Below are positions 47,866 through 57,058 of a DNA stretch of 64,000 bases, piece by piece. Made by a program: the position numbers and the translations under genes. Every line of letters starts with the position of its first letter. The stretch's first letter is position 1. The notes beneath the pieces are model-generated. The model was not told the origin of the DNA. It did not search any database and saw only the letters and a list, made by a program, of their open reading frames with translations. The stretch comes from SKPS01 sp964469215. GTDB lineage: Bacteria > Bacteroidota > Bacteroidia > Bacteroidales > SKPS01. Location of the stretch: assembly GCA_964469215.1 (NCBI GenBank), contig CAYXYB010000008.1, forward strand, positions 1 to 64,000, given 5' to 3'.

Positions 47866-48661
47866 TTGGTTTGTGGAATTTCCGGATTTCAGATACAAAT
47901 TTTTCGGCAAGAGGTTTCGACATCGGGCTGTCTGAGGCAAGCCTTTCAGGATGCCATTGCACAGCCATCATAAAGTGCTTGCCGGCAGTATTGGAATTTT
48001 CGATTGCTTCGATAAGGGTATCGGGGCTGAAAGCAGTAGGTTTAAGCGAGGGAGCCAGCCTGTCAATGCCCTGATGGTGAAATGAGTTAACCTGGTGCTT
48101 TGCAACACCTGTTGCGGTTATTAATAGAGAGTTTTCTGCAAGTTCCACATCGTGAAAACAGTCGAAAGTCCTCTCCTCAGAGCGATGCTTAACACTTGTG
48201 CTGAATCTTTCGGGGATATCGGGATACAGAGAACCTCCTTTAAAAACATTTATCACTTGTAATCCCCGGCAGATGCCGAAAACAGGCATCCCTAGCTCAT
48301 AGGCCTTCCGTAGTACCGCCATTTCAACAGTATCACGGTAAAAATCAATTTCGCATAAAACTGTATCCTCAGCTTGCCCGTAATATGCAGGGTGAACATC
48401 TGCACCACCACTCATAAGCAGGCCACTGCATTTTTCAAGTAACAGAAGTGCAGAATCAATTGGGGTATGGTACATGTCAACAAGCACAATAGATGGGTCA
48501 ATCCTCTGGAGCCAATCTCTATATGTGTGATAATTTGCCGTGTCGCGGTATTTGGATATGGCAACGTAAACAGACCTATCCTTTTCAGTCTGACATGTCC
48601 ATAACGCCAGGCCTGTAATTACAAGAATGACGGAAACAAGTTTCAGTAGTATCTTATTCAT
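47837..48661 (-). CDS. Class I glutamine amidotransferase-like (peptidase C26) lipoprotein
   Basis: 274 residues from ATG 48661. The nucleophile elbow is FGICRGLQVINV (cysteine), with the catalytic histidine/glutamate in QWHPERL, matching gamma-glutamyl-gamma-aminobutyrate hydrolase (PuuD-like) enzymes. Unlike cytoplasmic PuuD it begins with a hydrophobic segment ending in LWTC, a marginal lipobox, so it may be an exported lipoprotein; the alternative is a single membrane anchor. Substrate is probably a gamma-glutamyl compound. Confidence 0.83.
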   Translation of the reverse strand: MNKILLKLVSVILVITGLALWTCQTEKDRSVYVAISKYRDTANYHTYRDWLQRIDPSIVLVDMYHTPIDSALLLLEKCSGLLMSGGADVHPAYYGQAEDTVLCEIDFYRDTVEMAVLRKAYELGMPVFGICRGLQVINVFKGGSLYPDIPERFSTSVKHRSEERTFDCFHDVELAENSLLITATGVAKHQVNSFHHQGIDRLAPSLKPTAFSPDTLIEAIENSNTAGKHFMMAVQWHPERLASDSPMSKPLAEKFVSEIRKFHKPTNPSQAVAH

Positions 48662-49041
48662 AACAGCAAATATGTGGTTGCAAAAATACAAAACTTTAAA
48701 AGCCGAAACACGATTTTCCTGTTTCTCACGCAGATCACAGGTTTTTTGCATTGAGTGTTTATGATGACAAAGGACAGGCGATAATTTATTTAAGGGATTA
48801 TATCAGGATTACTCTTCCGGTTACCGGTTCATAAGGAGTACTTTGAGGTAAAGTAAATATTGAGGATGTTGATTTATTTTTTGATAGCTTCCTGCGATTT
48901 TAAATCTGTGATGATACAAATTATCAATGTAAGTAATGCAAATTTTTTTTCCTTTTTTTTAATCTCAGGCATATATAGTAACAATCGATGCAATCTTTAT
49001 TGAATGTATCCTTTGATGTTGAATAACTAACCTTAAAAAAA
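48662..49041. other. 380-bp AT-rich divergent intergenic region
   Basis: It separates two divergent genes and must hold both promoters. It contains a T-rich stretch near 48947-48960. A 26-codon frame starting at TTG 48750 has no RBS or family resemblance. No RNA gene or clear TAnnTTTG element with proper spacing was found. Confidence 0.5.
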
Positions 49042-49770
49042 ATGGAACAGGAATTCGAATGGAACAATTCTGATGAGCCGGTTGATTGCGATAACACTTT
49101 AATTATTGGTTGTCAGGTAGATCTCAATGCTCATCTCGATTATCTCAGGTTGGCACATGACCATGAAACACGCGATTATTCGGATGAGGAGGTTTTTCAG
49201 ATGGGAACCAGGATAATTGATGAGGAGTTTGATGAAACCGAGAGGAAAAGGATGATGGGAATTCTGGCTCATCTTGGAACTCCGATGGCTTACAGGCAGT
49301 TGGAGAAATATCATAATGTTGCACGGGGTGATATGAAATTCTGGGTAGAGATGGCTATGATGGAGTGCAGGATGTTTCTTGAAGCGGATATGAAAAATAA
49401 GGATGTGTTTCTGGTGGCAGGGGGTCTTGGCGGGGATAATAAAAGGTTAAGGTATTATATTTTACTTCTCCCTGCCAAAGAGCCCCGCTTTAGTGAAAGA
49501 ATCAGGAAAATGATTGAAGGTGAAGCTGTTTTTGTTGCGAAAAGGCGCAACTGTATTGTAGAAGAGGTTAAGCATCATCCTGACTATACTGCAATTACTG
49601 TCATGATACCACTAGATGTTGCCCTTGATGATTTTGTGGGTGATGTTGCAGCACAATGCAATCCTGTAGGGTGTAACATAAGGGATGAATATTTCGCAAC
49701 CAATTCACATTATCCGGATGAAGCTGAATTGCAGGAAATTTTTGCCATGATGAACAGTGACCAGGATTAA
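49042..49770 (+). CDS. Conserved-looking protein of unknown function
   Basis: A 242-residue, acidic, soluble protein without signal peptide or membrane segments. It starts at the ATG after an A-rich tract. An N-terminal helical region (SDEEVFQMGTRIIDEEFDETERKRMM) precedes an alpha/beta region with VFLVAGGLGGDNKRLRYYILLLPAKEPRFSERIR-like sequence and an acidic tail containing CNPVGCNIRDEYF. I recognise no family. It is monocistronic, with convergent trmN6 2 bases beyond. Confidence 0.7.
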   Translation: MEQEFEWNNSDEPVDCDNTLIIGCQVDLNAHLDYLRLAHDHETRDYSDEEVFQMGTRIIDEEFDETERKRMMGILAHLGTPMAYRQLEKYHNVARGDMKFWVEMAMMECRMFLEADMKNKDVFLVAGGLGGDNKRLRYYILLLPAKEPRFSERIRKMIEGEAVFVAKRRNCIVEEVKHHPDYTAITVMIPLDVALDDFVGDVAAQCNPVGCNIRDEYFATNSHYPDEAELQEIFAMMNSDQD

Positions 49771-49772
49771 GA

Positions 49773-50483
49773 TCAGGCAAACAGATAGAAATCCCGGGTA
49801 AGATTAAGGTAGTCTGCTGTGAACGAATTGTCAACGTCGGTAATTACCAGCCCACTCTCCTTTATATTTACCGTCCTGAAGCGATTGAACCTTGCGAGTG
49901 ACCTTACGGCCGATTTGCCAGGTTGGTGGTGGACATTAACAATATCTGACATAAAAAGGCCTTCAGCGGCAGCAATGTTTCGGAATGTCGCAATTAGTTC
50001 AGCAGGTATTATTACACATAGGCTTCCTTCACCGGATAAAAGTGATGAAGCACATGATGATAGTGACTTAATATTCAATGCAGCATCATGACGGGCAAGA
50101 TTCCGTGAATTATCTTTGCCTTTCAGGGAGTTTCGAAAGTAGGGTGGATTGCACACGATAAGCTCAAAAATGGATTTACTCCTTTTGGCAAAGCTTTCTG
50201 CATCACTGCAAATTATTTCATGGCCTATTTTCAGGGGGAATTGCCGGAAATTCTCAGCAGCCTGAAGTGCAGCTCCCTGATCAATGTCAAGAGCGGTAAT
50301 TTTAAGAGCCGGGTTACGTTGAGCTATCATTAGGCTGATAATCCCTGACCCACAACCAATATCAAGTACGGACCCTTTAACCGGAAGGGGTGCCCAGGCA
50401 CCAAGAAGCACAGCATCGGTGCCGGTTTTCATTGCGCACCCGGTGTCATCAACAGAAAACTTTTTAAACCTGAAAACACCCAT
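49773..50483 (-). CDS. trmN6: tRNA1(Val) (adenine(37)-N6)-methyltransferase-like
   Basis: 236 residues. The SAM motif LDIGCGSGIISLMIAQR and the adenine-N6 catalytic motif NPPYF are present, with the N-terminal FKKFSVDDTGCAMKTGTDAVLLGAW segment characteristic of TrmN6/YfiC. It would methylate A37 of a tRNA. It is the last gene of the rpsP-rimM-trmN6 minus-strand run, 18 bases after rimM. Confidence 0.9.
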   Translation of the reverse strand: MGVFRFKKFSVDDTGCAMKTGTDAVLLGAWAPLPVKGSVLDIGCGSGIISLMIAQRNPALKITALDIDQGAALQAAENFRQFPLKIGHEIICSDAESFAKRSKSIFELIVCNPPYFRNSLKGKDNSRNLARHDAALNIKSLSSCASSLLSGEGSLCVIIPAELIATFRNIAAAEGLFMSDIVNVHHQPGKSAVRSLARFNRFRTVNIKESGLVITDVDNSFTADYLNLTRDFYLFA

Positions 50484-50501
50484 TTCGCATTCGTAGTAAA
50501 G

Positions 50502-51023
50502 CTAAAGGGTTGTCAGCCCTTCAGGGGTTTCAACAATTATCTGCCGGTTTTTGTGATCCGTTTTCTTAATGATCTGAGGGATGAAAGGTATTAATATTTC
50601 CCTGTGCTCATTATCAACAAGGAGAAGTGGCTGCATCTCACGATCCAATAGCCTGACAGCAATCCCAAGTTCGCCCAGGTTTACGTCTTTAACCACATAT
50701 CCATGCAAACGATCTGAACCGGTATGAAGAGAAAAAAAACGGGAACCTTCTCCGGCATGATTTACCCATACACAACACCCGATAATTCTTTCAAGTAAGA
50801 CAACTGAAAGGTCTGAAAAGCGTACTATTCGACCGTTATTGCCATGTTTCCTTTCCGCTGTAACATTGAACGGAATCAGTTGTTTGTCAATATCAATAAA
50901 AACCGATCCCGTCAGTTTGAATTTGCCCGAAGTGTTGTTGCCTGGCAAAATTAAAACTTCATTGTTGAATCCCCATTTCCTGGTGATTCTTCCAATCAGG
51001 ACACAATCATCAAAGGAGATCAT
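50502..51023 (-). CDS. rimM: Ribosome maturation factor RimM
   Basis: 173 residues. RimM assists 30S head assembly by binding S19. The N-terminal (I)GRITRKWGFNNEV block is the RimM start, and the C-terminal PRC-barrel has ILIPFIPQIIKKTDHKNRQI. It follows rpsP by 47 bases, the usual pairing. Confidence 0.92.
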   Translation of the reverse strand: MISFDDCVLIGRITRKWGFNNEVLILPGNNTSGKFKLTGSVFIDIDKQLIPFNVTAERKHGNNGRIVRFSDLSVVLLERIIGCCVWVNHAGEGSRFFSLHTGSDRLHGYVVKDVNLGELGIAVRLLDREMQPLLLVDNEHREILIPFIPQIIKKTDHKNRQIIVETPEGLTTL

Positions 51024-51070
51024 GTTCTCATTATGGCTGGTTGGGTATATATTTTAGACACAAGGAGATA

Positions 51071-51784
51071 TTATTCAGCCTTCTCCTCTTCTTCCTTATC
51101 TAAAGCAGTTGATTCTTCTGAAGATGAATCTGTCTTTTCAGTTTCAGCCTCAGCCTCAACCTCAGCTTCAACCTCAACCTCAACCTCAACCTCAACCTCA
51201 GCATCAAGCTCAACCTCAGCCTCAACCTCAGCCTCAACCTCAACCTCAGCCTCAACCTCAGCCTCAACCTCAACCTCAACCTCAACCTCAACCTCAACAT
51301 CAGCCTGTTTTTCGGCTGCGAATTTCGCTGCGCGTTTGACAGCAACTCTGGCTGCAATTTCTTCGTTAACCTTTATCTCCTGTTCAAAGGCTTTTTTCTT
51401 GCCGGCTTTCTTTTCCAGCTCGTGTTGTTTGGCTGCACTTAATATAGATTCCTCCTTTTTGGCTTTCCAGTCAAGGAATTTTTCTTCTGCCTGCTCAGCA
51501 GTCAGTGCTCCCTTACCAACACCTTTCAACAGATGGTTCTTGTAAAGGATTCCCTTGTATGAAAGTATAGCGCGTGCAGTATCGGTTGGCTGAGCACCTT
51601 TCTGGAGCCACTGCAGTGCTCTTTCGAAATCAATCTCTATGACTGCCGGTTTGACAAGAGGATTGTAAGTGCCAATCTTTTCAATAAACCTTCCATCACG
51701 TGGTGCACGACCATCCGCAATAATAATGTGGTAAAAGGGTTGTCCCTTTTTCCCTTTTCTCTGTAATCTGATTTTTGTTGGCAT
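51071..51784 (-). CDS. rpsP: 30S ribosomal protein S16 with long acidic repeat tail
   Basis: The first about 80 residues are standard S16 (MPTKIRLQRKGKKGQPFYHIIIADGRAPRDGRFIEKIGTYNP). A lysine/glutamate/alanine-rich helical extension to about 160 is typical of Bacteroidota S16. Residues about 162-213 are then almost only E, V and A in VEVE/AEVE alternation, followed by an acidic tail, giving 237 residues in all, well beyond the usual 80-190. The repeat is encoded by a hexanucleotide tract, so length can change without a frameshift. The extension is unlikely to be part of the folded ribosomal protein. Confidence 0.93.
   Translation of the reverse strand: MPTKIRLQRKGKKGQPFYHIIIADGRAPRDGRFIEKIGTYNPLVKPAVIEIDFERALQWLQKGAQPTDTARAILSYKGILYKNHLLKGVGKGALTAEQAEEKFLDWKAKKEESILSAAKQHELEKKAGKKKAFEQEIKVNEEIAARVAVKRAAKFAAEKQADVEVEVEVEVEVEAEVEAEVEVEAEVEAEVELDAEVEVEVEVEVEAEVEAEAETEKTDSSSEESTALDKEEEEKAE
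51145..51306 (-). repeat. Hexanucleotide microsatellite in rpsP
   Basis: On the plus strand about 26 copies of CTCAAC/CTCAGC variants (minus strand GTTGAG/GCTGAG) run without interruption except for a TCAAGC variant near 51205. The tract encodes the VEVE/AEVE tail. All three frames on both strands are free of stops across it, which produces false ORFs. Confidence 0.92.
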
Positions 51785-52102
51785 ACCTGATAAATTTGTT
51801 TGGTAATAATTCTCCCATTTAATGGGGGTGCAAATATCATCTTTTTTTTCGAATAAATAGCAACATTATCAGAAATGATTCAGAATCCTTTTCCTTTATC
51901 TTTTGCAGGAAGTCCGAAAACTGATTTCTTTGGTTTTATGTGCTGTTATTTATAATTTTGTAAAATCTCAATGAATATTTGATTCATGAGTCATTAATAA
52001 TTAGCTCAATCAGCAATTAACTTTTTGCATCATTGAAAAAATGTTTACCTTGTACCCCCAAAAATTAAAGAAACGATTTCAAAAATAACATATCTTATTA
52101 GT
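51785..52102. other. 318-bp AT-rich divergent intergenic region
   Basis: It lies between rpsP (minus) and the BNR-type T9SS gene (plus), so it should contain both promoters. A TTG at 52025-52027 followed 18 bases later by TACCTTGT is a weak match to the promoter consensus for the plus-strand gene. I see no hairpin, repeat or small gene. Confidence 0.5.
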
Positions 52103-55018
52103 ATGAAAAACAGAACCTTATTATTAAGCCTATCGGTATTGCCATTGGCAGTTTTGTTGGCATTTTTCCTGTTTCCGGCAGAAAAGCAGCGGGAATACAC
52201 ACCACGGAGTATGACCTTAAGCCAGTCGATTGGTGGATCTGTTGAATTCTGGCGTATGATCAGACACAATCAGATCACCGGAGAGGTTGATCCTGCTGAT
52301 ATAGAGCAGGCTCTTATGCAGTTGAAGTCTCTGGATAAGGCTAAAGGATCTTCATGGGATTGGGAAGAGATGGGGCCGGATAATCTTGGAGGACGAACCA
52401 GGGCAATCATTTTCGACAGGAATAATCCTGCTATCATGTATGCTGGTGCTGTAAGCGGTGGCCTCTGGAAAACCACAACAAATGGAAGCAGTTGGGTACA
52501 GGTACCCGGATTTTCTCAAAGTATGGTAGTTTCATGTATCACCCAGGCGCCTAATGGTGATTTATATGTAGGTACCGGTGAGGCTTTGTTGAGGCCTTAT
52601 TGGGGTATGTATGGAACTGGCAGTTCAGGATTTGAAGGAGGAGGGATTTATAAAGCTGATGCAGGAACCGATTCTTTCAGATTGCTTTCAGCTACTTCTA
52701 CGTGGAAGTTCATTAATGAGATAGAGGCTCATCCTACCAATGGAAATATTTATGCAGCCACCAACAATGGCCTTAGAATATCAGGTGATGGTGGAACTAC
52801 CTGGTCCTTGCCCACACTTACCCCAAGCACCTCGAACATAAACTCACACGATGTTGATATTGCATCTGACGGAACCATCCTTGCCGTAATTAACAAAAAC
52901 TGCTATATCTCATCCAGTCCTACTGAATTCACAAGGATATCAGGCACAACATCAACTCTGCCACAGGCAGGCGTACGTATGGAGATGGCAATTGCGCCCT
53001 CTGACCCTAACTATTTGTACGCTAGTCTTGTAGGTAACAATGAAAGCACCCAGGGTGTTTACCGCTCTACTGATAAAGGAACAACCTGGACACAGATTGC
53101 CCCGGCTGCCTCAACTTCATTCAATATTCATGGAGGTCAGGGTATGTATAACAATACGATTGCAGTTTACCCCAATAACAAAAACAGAATACTTGTTGGT
53201 GGTATTGATATCTGGTCATGGGAGCAGGGTGGAACATGGACACAAATAACATCCAGTGATTTTCTGACAACTTATCCCTTTTATGTCCATGCAGACATCC
53301 ATGAGTTCGTTTTTCATCCTAACAACCCGGATATAATTTTTGTTGGTTGTGATGGAGGTATCCATCGCTCACTTGATGGTGGTTATACATGGACATCTAT
53401 GAACAAGAATTACAGCACAATACAGTTTTTTGCAATAACCTCAAGCGGATCGGGCCAGGTACTGGGAGGCACTCAGGATAACAGCAATCAGTTTATCGAC
53501 TTCAAGGGGAATACTCCAAGAGCTGCCAGAACCGTATTTTCAGGTGACGGTGGATATGCTGCCATCAGTCAGTTCACCGCGCAGGTCAATAAGAAGAGCA
53601 TTCATGAAGCTATATTCGTTACCGCCCAATATGGAGCTGTGGGAAGAAGTGCATTAGCCGGTGCCTCAGGAACCTGGCAGGGTGCCGGAACCTCTGCAGA
53701 TCCTGCTTTCTTCAGCGCACGTATGCTCACCGAAGGAGCTCCAGGGAATGCAAGCAATCCCTGGTCGAGTTTTGTAACTCCGTTAGCATTGTGGGAAACT
53801 ATACATGCTTATGATTCACAGGACAGCATTGAGTTTGTTGCAGACACTAACTACCTCGCAGGTGAAATTATCACTCTCAGGGCTCCTCAACATGGCTATC
53901 CTTTCCGCCATACTCTGCTTGCAGGTTTAAACAAAGGTGACACCATGAAGATTCAGAACCCTATTCAGAGCATGTTTATTCTTGCTGGCAGAAGATCATT
54001 ATGGATAACAAGGGAACCACACAATTTTAGCGGAACCCCGCAATGGTATAAACTTGGCGAAATACCATCCTCAAATATAAATACTTTTACCATCTCCAAT
54101 GATGGTGATCATATTTTTGTAGGTTCAGCAGGGGGAACTGTTTACAGATTTTCGAATATACGGCAGGCATACGACTCATTAAGTACCGATATGGGAACAA
54201 CTGCTAATCCTAATGCATCACAAGTTGTAACAATGGCATCAATTGCCAGCCACCCCGGCAGAACAGTGACATCCATAGCCGTTGATCCTGCCAATAACAA
54301 TCATGTGGTTTATACCCTAGGAAATTATGGCAATGCAAACTATGTATACAGGTCAGCGAATGCTACAACAGCCTCACCTACATTTGAATCGAAACAGGGT
54401 GGACTTCCCACTTTCCCGGTTTATTCAGCTCTGATCCCGATGAATGCACCGAACACTCTCATGGTCGGAACCGAATTTGGGGCTTTTGTTACTACGAATC
54501 TGAACCTGTCAAATCCAACCTGGACAGAGATAAACACTGAAATGGGACGTGTTCCGATACTTATGCTTCACCAGCAGACACATTATTTCCCTTATGACAC
54601 TGTTTCTTTGAAAGATGGACACCAGATAATTCTGATTGAATATCCTGAAACAAAAAATTATGGGGGAATATATGCCGGAACTCATGGCAGGGGTGCATTC
54701 AGAAACCTCTCATATGTAACTACCGGTATTGAAAAACCTGTGGTCAATAAGCCCGGAACTTTCCGTTCACAACTGCTTGTGTATCCGAATCCTGTAGAAT
54801 CTAACGCTACAGCCGTTGTTAATCTTGGCTCATCTCAGCGCGCACAGGTAACAGTATATGATATCACCGGAAAAGTTGTGGCTACAATTAACCCCGGGTT
54901 GCTGAAGTCAGGCAGGAATGAGATCAGCCTCGAACTTGGCCACCTTAAACGGGGTAATTACATAGTACAGGTAGTTGCCGGCGGTGAAAGCAAATCAACC
55001 AAGATCATAAAAAGATAA
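52103..55018 (+). CDS. T9SS protein with sortilin/BNR-type beta-propeller repeats, 971 residues
   Basis: A hydrophobic segment at about 5-24 serves as signal peptide. From about residue 85 it has repeated propeller motifs: IMYAGAVSGGLWKTTTNGSSW, DKGTTWTQI, GGIHRSLDGGYTW and others, matching the VPS10/sortilin-type or exo-sialidase-like BNR repeats that often occur in Bacteroidota secreted proteins. The C-terminal 85 residues are a T9SS type A domain (LLVYPNPVES ... LKRGNYIVQV). It is a paralogue of the 57059-59611 product. Catalysis is not established. A terminator follows. Confidence 0.88.
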   Translation: MKNRTLLLSLSVLPLAVLLAFFLFPAEKQREYTPRSMTLSQSIGGSVEFWRMIRHNQITGEVDPADIEQALMQLKSLDKAKGSSWDWEEMGPDNLGGRTRAIIFDRNNPAIMYAGAVSGGLWKTTTNGSSWVQVPGFSQSMVVSCITQAPNGDLYVGTGEALLRPYWGMYGTGSSGFEGGGIYKADAGTDSFRLLSATSTWKFINEIEAHPTNGNIYAATNNGLRISGDGGTTWSLPTLTPSTSNINSHDVDIASDGTILAVINKNCYISSSPTEFTRISGTTSTLPQAGVRMEMAIAPSDPNYLYASLVGNNESTQGVYRSTDKGTTWTQIAPAASTSFNIHGGQGMYNNTIAVYPNNKNRILVGGIDIWSWEQGGTWTQITSSDFLTTYPFYVHADIHEFVFHPNNPDIIFVGCDGGIHRSLDGGYTWTSMNKNYSTIQFFAITSSGSGQVLGGTQDNSNQFIDFKGNTPRAARTVFSGDGGYAAISQFTAQVNKKSIHEAIFVTAQYGAVGRSALAGASGTWQGAGTSADPAFFSARMLTEGAPGNASNPWSSFVTPLALWETIHAYDSQDSIEFVADTNYLAGEIITLRAPQHGYPFRHTLLAGLNKGDTMKIQNPIQSMFILAGRRSLWITREPHNFSGTPQWYKLGEIPSSNINTFTISNDGDHIFVGSAGGTVYRFSNIRQAYDSLSTDMGTTANPNASQVVTMASIASHPGRTVTSIAVDPANNNHVVYTLGNYGNANYVYRSANATTASPTFESKQGGLPTFPVYSALIPMNAPNTLMVGTEFGAFVTTNLNLSNPTWTEINTEMGRVPILMLHQQTHYFPYDTVSLKDGHQIILIEYPETKNYGGIYAGTHGRGAFRNLSYVTTGIEKPVVNKPGTFRSQLLVYPNPVESNATAVVNLGSSQRAQVTVYDITGKVVATINPGLLKSGRNEISLELGHLKRGNYIVQVVAGGESKSTKIIKR

Positions 55019-55043
55019 ATTTCATTCAGGTAATTAACTCCGG

Positions 55044-55094
55044 AAACGGCTGCTTAATGTCAGACTTTTGATAACAGGCAGCCGTTTATTTTTT
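55044..55094 (+). terminator. Rho-independent terminator after the BNR T9SS gene
   Basis: AAACGGCTGC (55044-55053) pairs with GCAGCCGTTT (55078-55087) across a long loop, followed by ATTTTTTTT. Confidence 0.78.
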
Positions 55095-55176
55095 TTATTA
55101 AATTCTTCCGGACAATGGATGATATTATTTATCAATTGGTAAATGGATATAAGTGTGGTTATATAATTCATCCGGT

Positions 55177-55824
55177 TTATTTTATCCTTATCAGCGACAA
55201 TCCGTCACGAACCGGTATTATTACCTGTTCAGTTCCCGGATCATCAGCAACAATTTTGTTGAATGTCTGTATTCCAAGAGTGTCTTTATCCGACTTGTCG
55301 GGTTCAGATATAACCTTACCATCCCATAGCACATTGTCTGCAATAATTAATGCTCCGGACAACAGATGTTGCCTGAGTAAACGGTAATAATCAGGGTATT
55401 CGGCTTTATCAGCATCAATAAACACCAGGTCAAAATTGATCTCTGATGCAAGAACAGGTATTACTTCCAATGCTTTTCCGACATGAAGTCTGATGCGGTT
55501 TTCCATTCCGGCTCTTTTGATCCACTTTTGAATACGGGATTCAAATTCGGCATTCATCTCAATGGTGTGAACAACTCCACCGGGTTTTAATCCCTCTGCA
55601 AGGCACATTGCGCTATAACCAGTAAATGTACCTATCTCCAGAATGTGTAAAGGTGCGGCAACCTTGCTGAGCATCGCAAGCAAACGGCCTTGATGATGTC
55701 CCGATAACATCTGAGGGTACAGCATCTCAATATTGGTATTTCTGTTCAGCTCCCGTAGCAGAACAGGTTCTGCATCGGAATATTCTGCAGCATAAGTGTA
55801 GATGGATTGATCATGCTTTATCAT
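55177..55824 (-). CDS. O-methyltransferase (class I SAM-dependent, family 3)
   Basis: 215 residues. The SAM motif ILEIGTFTGYSAMCLAEGL, the metal-binding aspartates in FIDADKAEYPDYY and the following IIADNVLW are those of catechol/caffeoyl-CoA-type O-methyltransferases. Bacterial members include tRNA hydroxyuridine methyltransferase TrmR, so the acceptor is uncertain. Its 5' end overlaps the M16 protease gene by 14 bases. Confidence 0.9.
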   Translation of the reverse strand: MIKHDQSIYTYAAEYSDAEPVLLRELNRNTNIEMLYPQMLSGHHQGRLLAMLSKVAAPLHILEIGTFTGYSAMCLAEGLKPGGVVHTIEMNAEFESRIQKWIKRAGMENRIRLHVGKALEVIPVLASEINFDLVFIDADKAEYPDYYRLLRQHLLSGALIIADNVLWDGKVISEPDKSDKDTLGIQTFNKIVADDPGTEQVIIPVRDGLSLIRIK

Positions 55825-57052
55825 TATTGCCTGCCTTGTATATTAATGTTGAAAAATTCTCCGGCCTTAAGATATCTCTTGCTGTATCCAGAAGGTCTGA
55901 TGCTGTTATACTTTCAATTTTTGCAATGATTTCATCGGGAGATTCAACTTTGTTCTGATATAATAAACGTTTTCCTATCGATAACATCTCGCCCGGTTTA
56001 GACTCAAATGCCAGAGCAAGCTGGCCTGAAAGCTGCTTTTTTGCGCGATGGAGCTGTAAAATCCCCAATGGCTTAATGGTCAAATAATTCAACTCTTTGA
56101 AAACGCATTCTATCGCAGCATCAGCATGTTCTGAGGCAGTACCCAGATAAATACTGAAATAACCTGAATCAGAAAAGGGTTGATAATTTGATTCGACATG
56201 ATAAGTAAGTCCTTTTCGTTCCCTCAGGGAAAGATTTAACCTGCTGTTTGAACCGGGCCCGCCAATAATGTTGTTCAACAGGTGAAGTGATGTTGCTCCG
56301 GGATGGCCAATAGGATAAGCTATGGTGCCTGTGATCGCATTAGTCTGAAAATTTACCGTGTCTGATACTTTATGATTGGCTTTATATTCTGCGAATGGTA
56401 ATCTGTTTCTGGCAGGAGCTTTTTCGGGAATTGACGAAAAGTAACGAAATAAAACAGATTTGAGTCTATCGGGACTTACACTGCCCGTATATGCGATAAC
56501 CATCTCACAGGCACTGTAATTTCGCCGGATAAAACTTATAATCTGTTTCCTGGTTATCCCTTTCACTGATTCCGGAGTGCCGAGAATATTTCTGCCAAGA
56601 GGGTGGCCGGTATATATCATCTCTTCAAAATCGTCAAAGATCGATTCAGAAGGAGAATCCTTGTAAGTATTTATCTCATCGAAAATGATCCCCTTTTCTT
56701 TTTCTATCTCTTTGGCAGGGAATACCGAGTTCATTATTATGTCTGCAAAGAGTTCGGCTGCACGCGATTCATACCCTTTGAGGAATGATGCATAAAGGCA
56801 GGTATACTCTTTTGTTGTAAAGGCATTCATATCTCCGCCCACATTATCGAGGCGATTGAGGATATGATATGCTTTTCGATGCGTTGTGCCTTTGAAGGCC
56901 ATATGCTCAATGAAATGAGCTATTCCCTGTTCATGGATTTTTTCATCCCGTGAACCTGTGTTCAGATAAATGCCAAGATGTGATACCCTGGAGAATGACG
57001 GGCTGTGTATAACCCTGATGCCGTTTGGCAGGTCACGGTATTGATAGCTCAT
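55811..57052 (-). CDS. M16 family zinc metallopeptidase, single-domain processing type
   Basis: 413 residues. The inverted zinc motif HFIEH is at about residue 45, and EKGIIFDEI supplies the downstream glutamate. A second related half follows (SDTVNFQTNAITGTIAYPIGHP). No signal peptide, so cytoplasmic, like the PqqL/mitochondrial-processing-type enzymes of 400-450 residues that work as homodimers. It is 6 bases downstream of the T9SS gene on the same strand and 14-base overlapped with the O-methyltransferase. Confidence 0.92.
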   Translation of the reverse strand: MSYQYRDLPNGIRVIHSPSFSRVSHLGIYLNTGSRDEKIHEQGIAHFIEHMAFKGTTHRKAYHILNRLDNVGGDMNAFTTKEYTCLYASFLKGYESRAAELFADIIMNSVFPAKEIEKEKGIIFDEINTYKDSPSESIFDDFEEMIYTGHPLGRNILGTPESVKGITRKQIISFIRRNYSACEMVIAYTGSVSPDRLKSVLFRYFSSIPEKAPARNRLPFAEYKANHKVSDTVNFQTNAITGTIAYPIGHPGATSLHLLNNIIGGPGSNSRLNLSLRERKGLTYHVESNYQPFSDSGYFSIYLGTASEHADAAIECVFKELNYLTIKPLGILQLHRAKKQLSGQLALAFESKPGEMLSIGKRLLYQNKVESPDEIIAKIESITASDLLDTARDILRPENFSTLIYKAGNNDKA

Positions 57053-57058
57053 AGGGCA

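Noticed and set aside
48750..48830. 26-codon frame in the 48662-49041 gap
   Set aside because: TTG start with no RBS, no neighbour coupling and no recognisable motif.
51033..51545. 170-codon plus-strand ORF rich in Ser/Thr (STSTST), and Gln-Pro and Leu-Arg frames nearby
   Set aside because: All arise because the hexanucleotide repeat in rpsP has no stops in any frame; S16 on the minus strand is the real gene.
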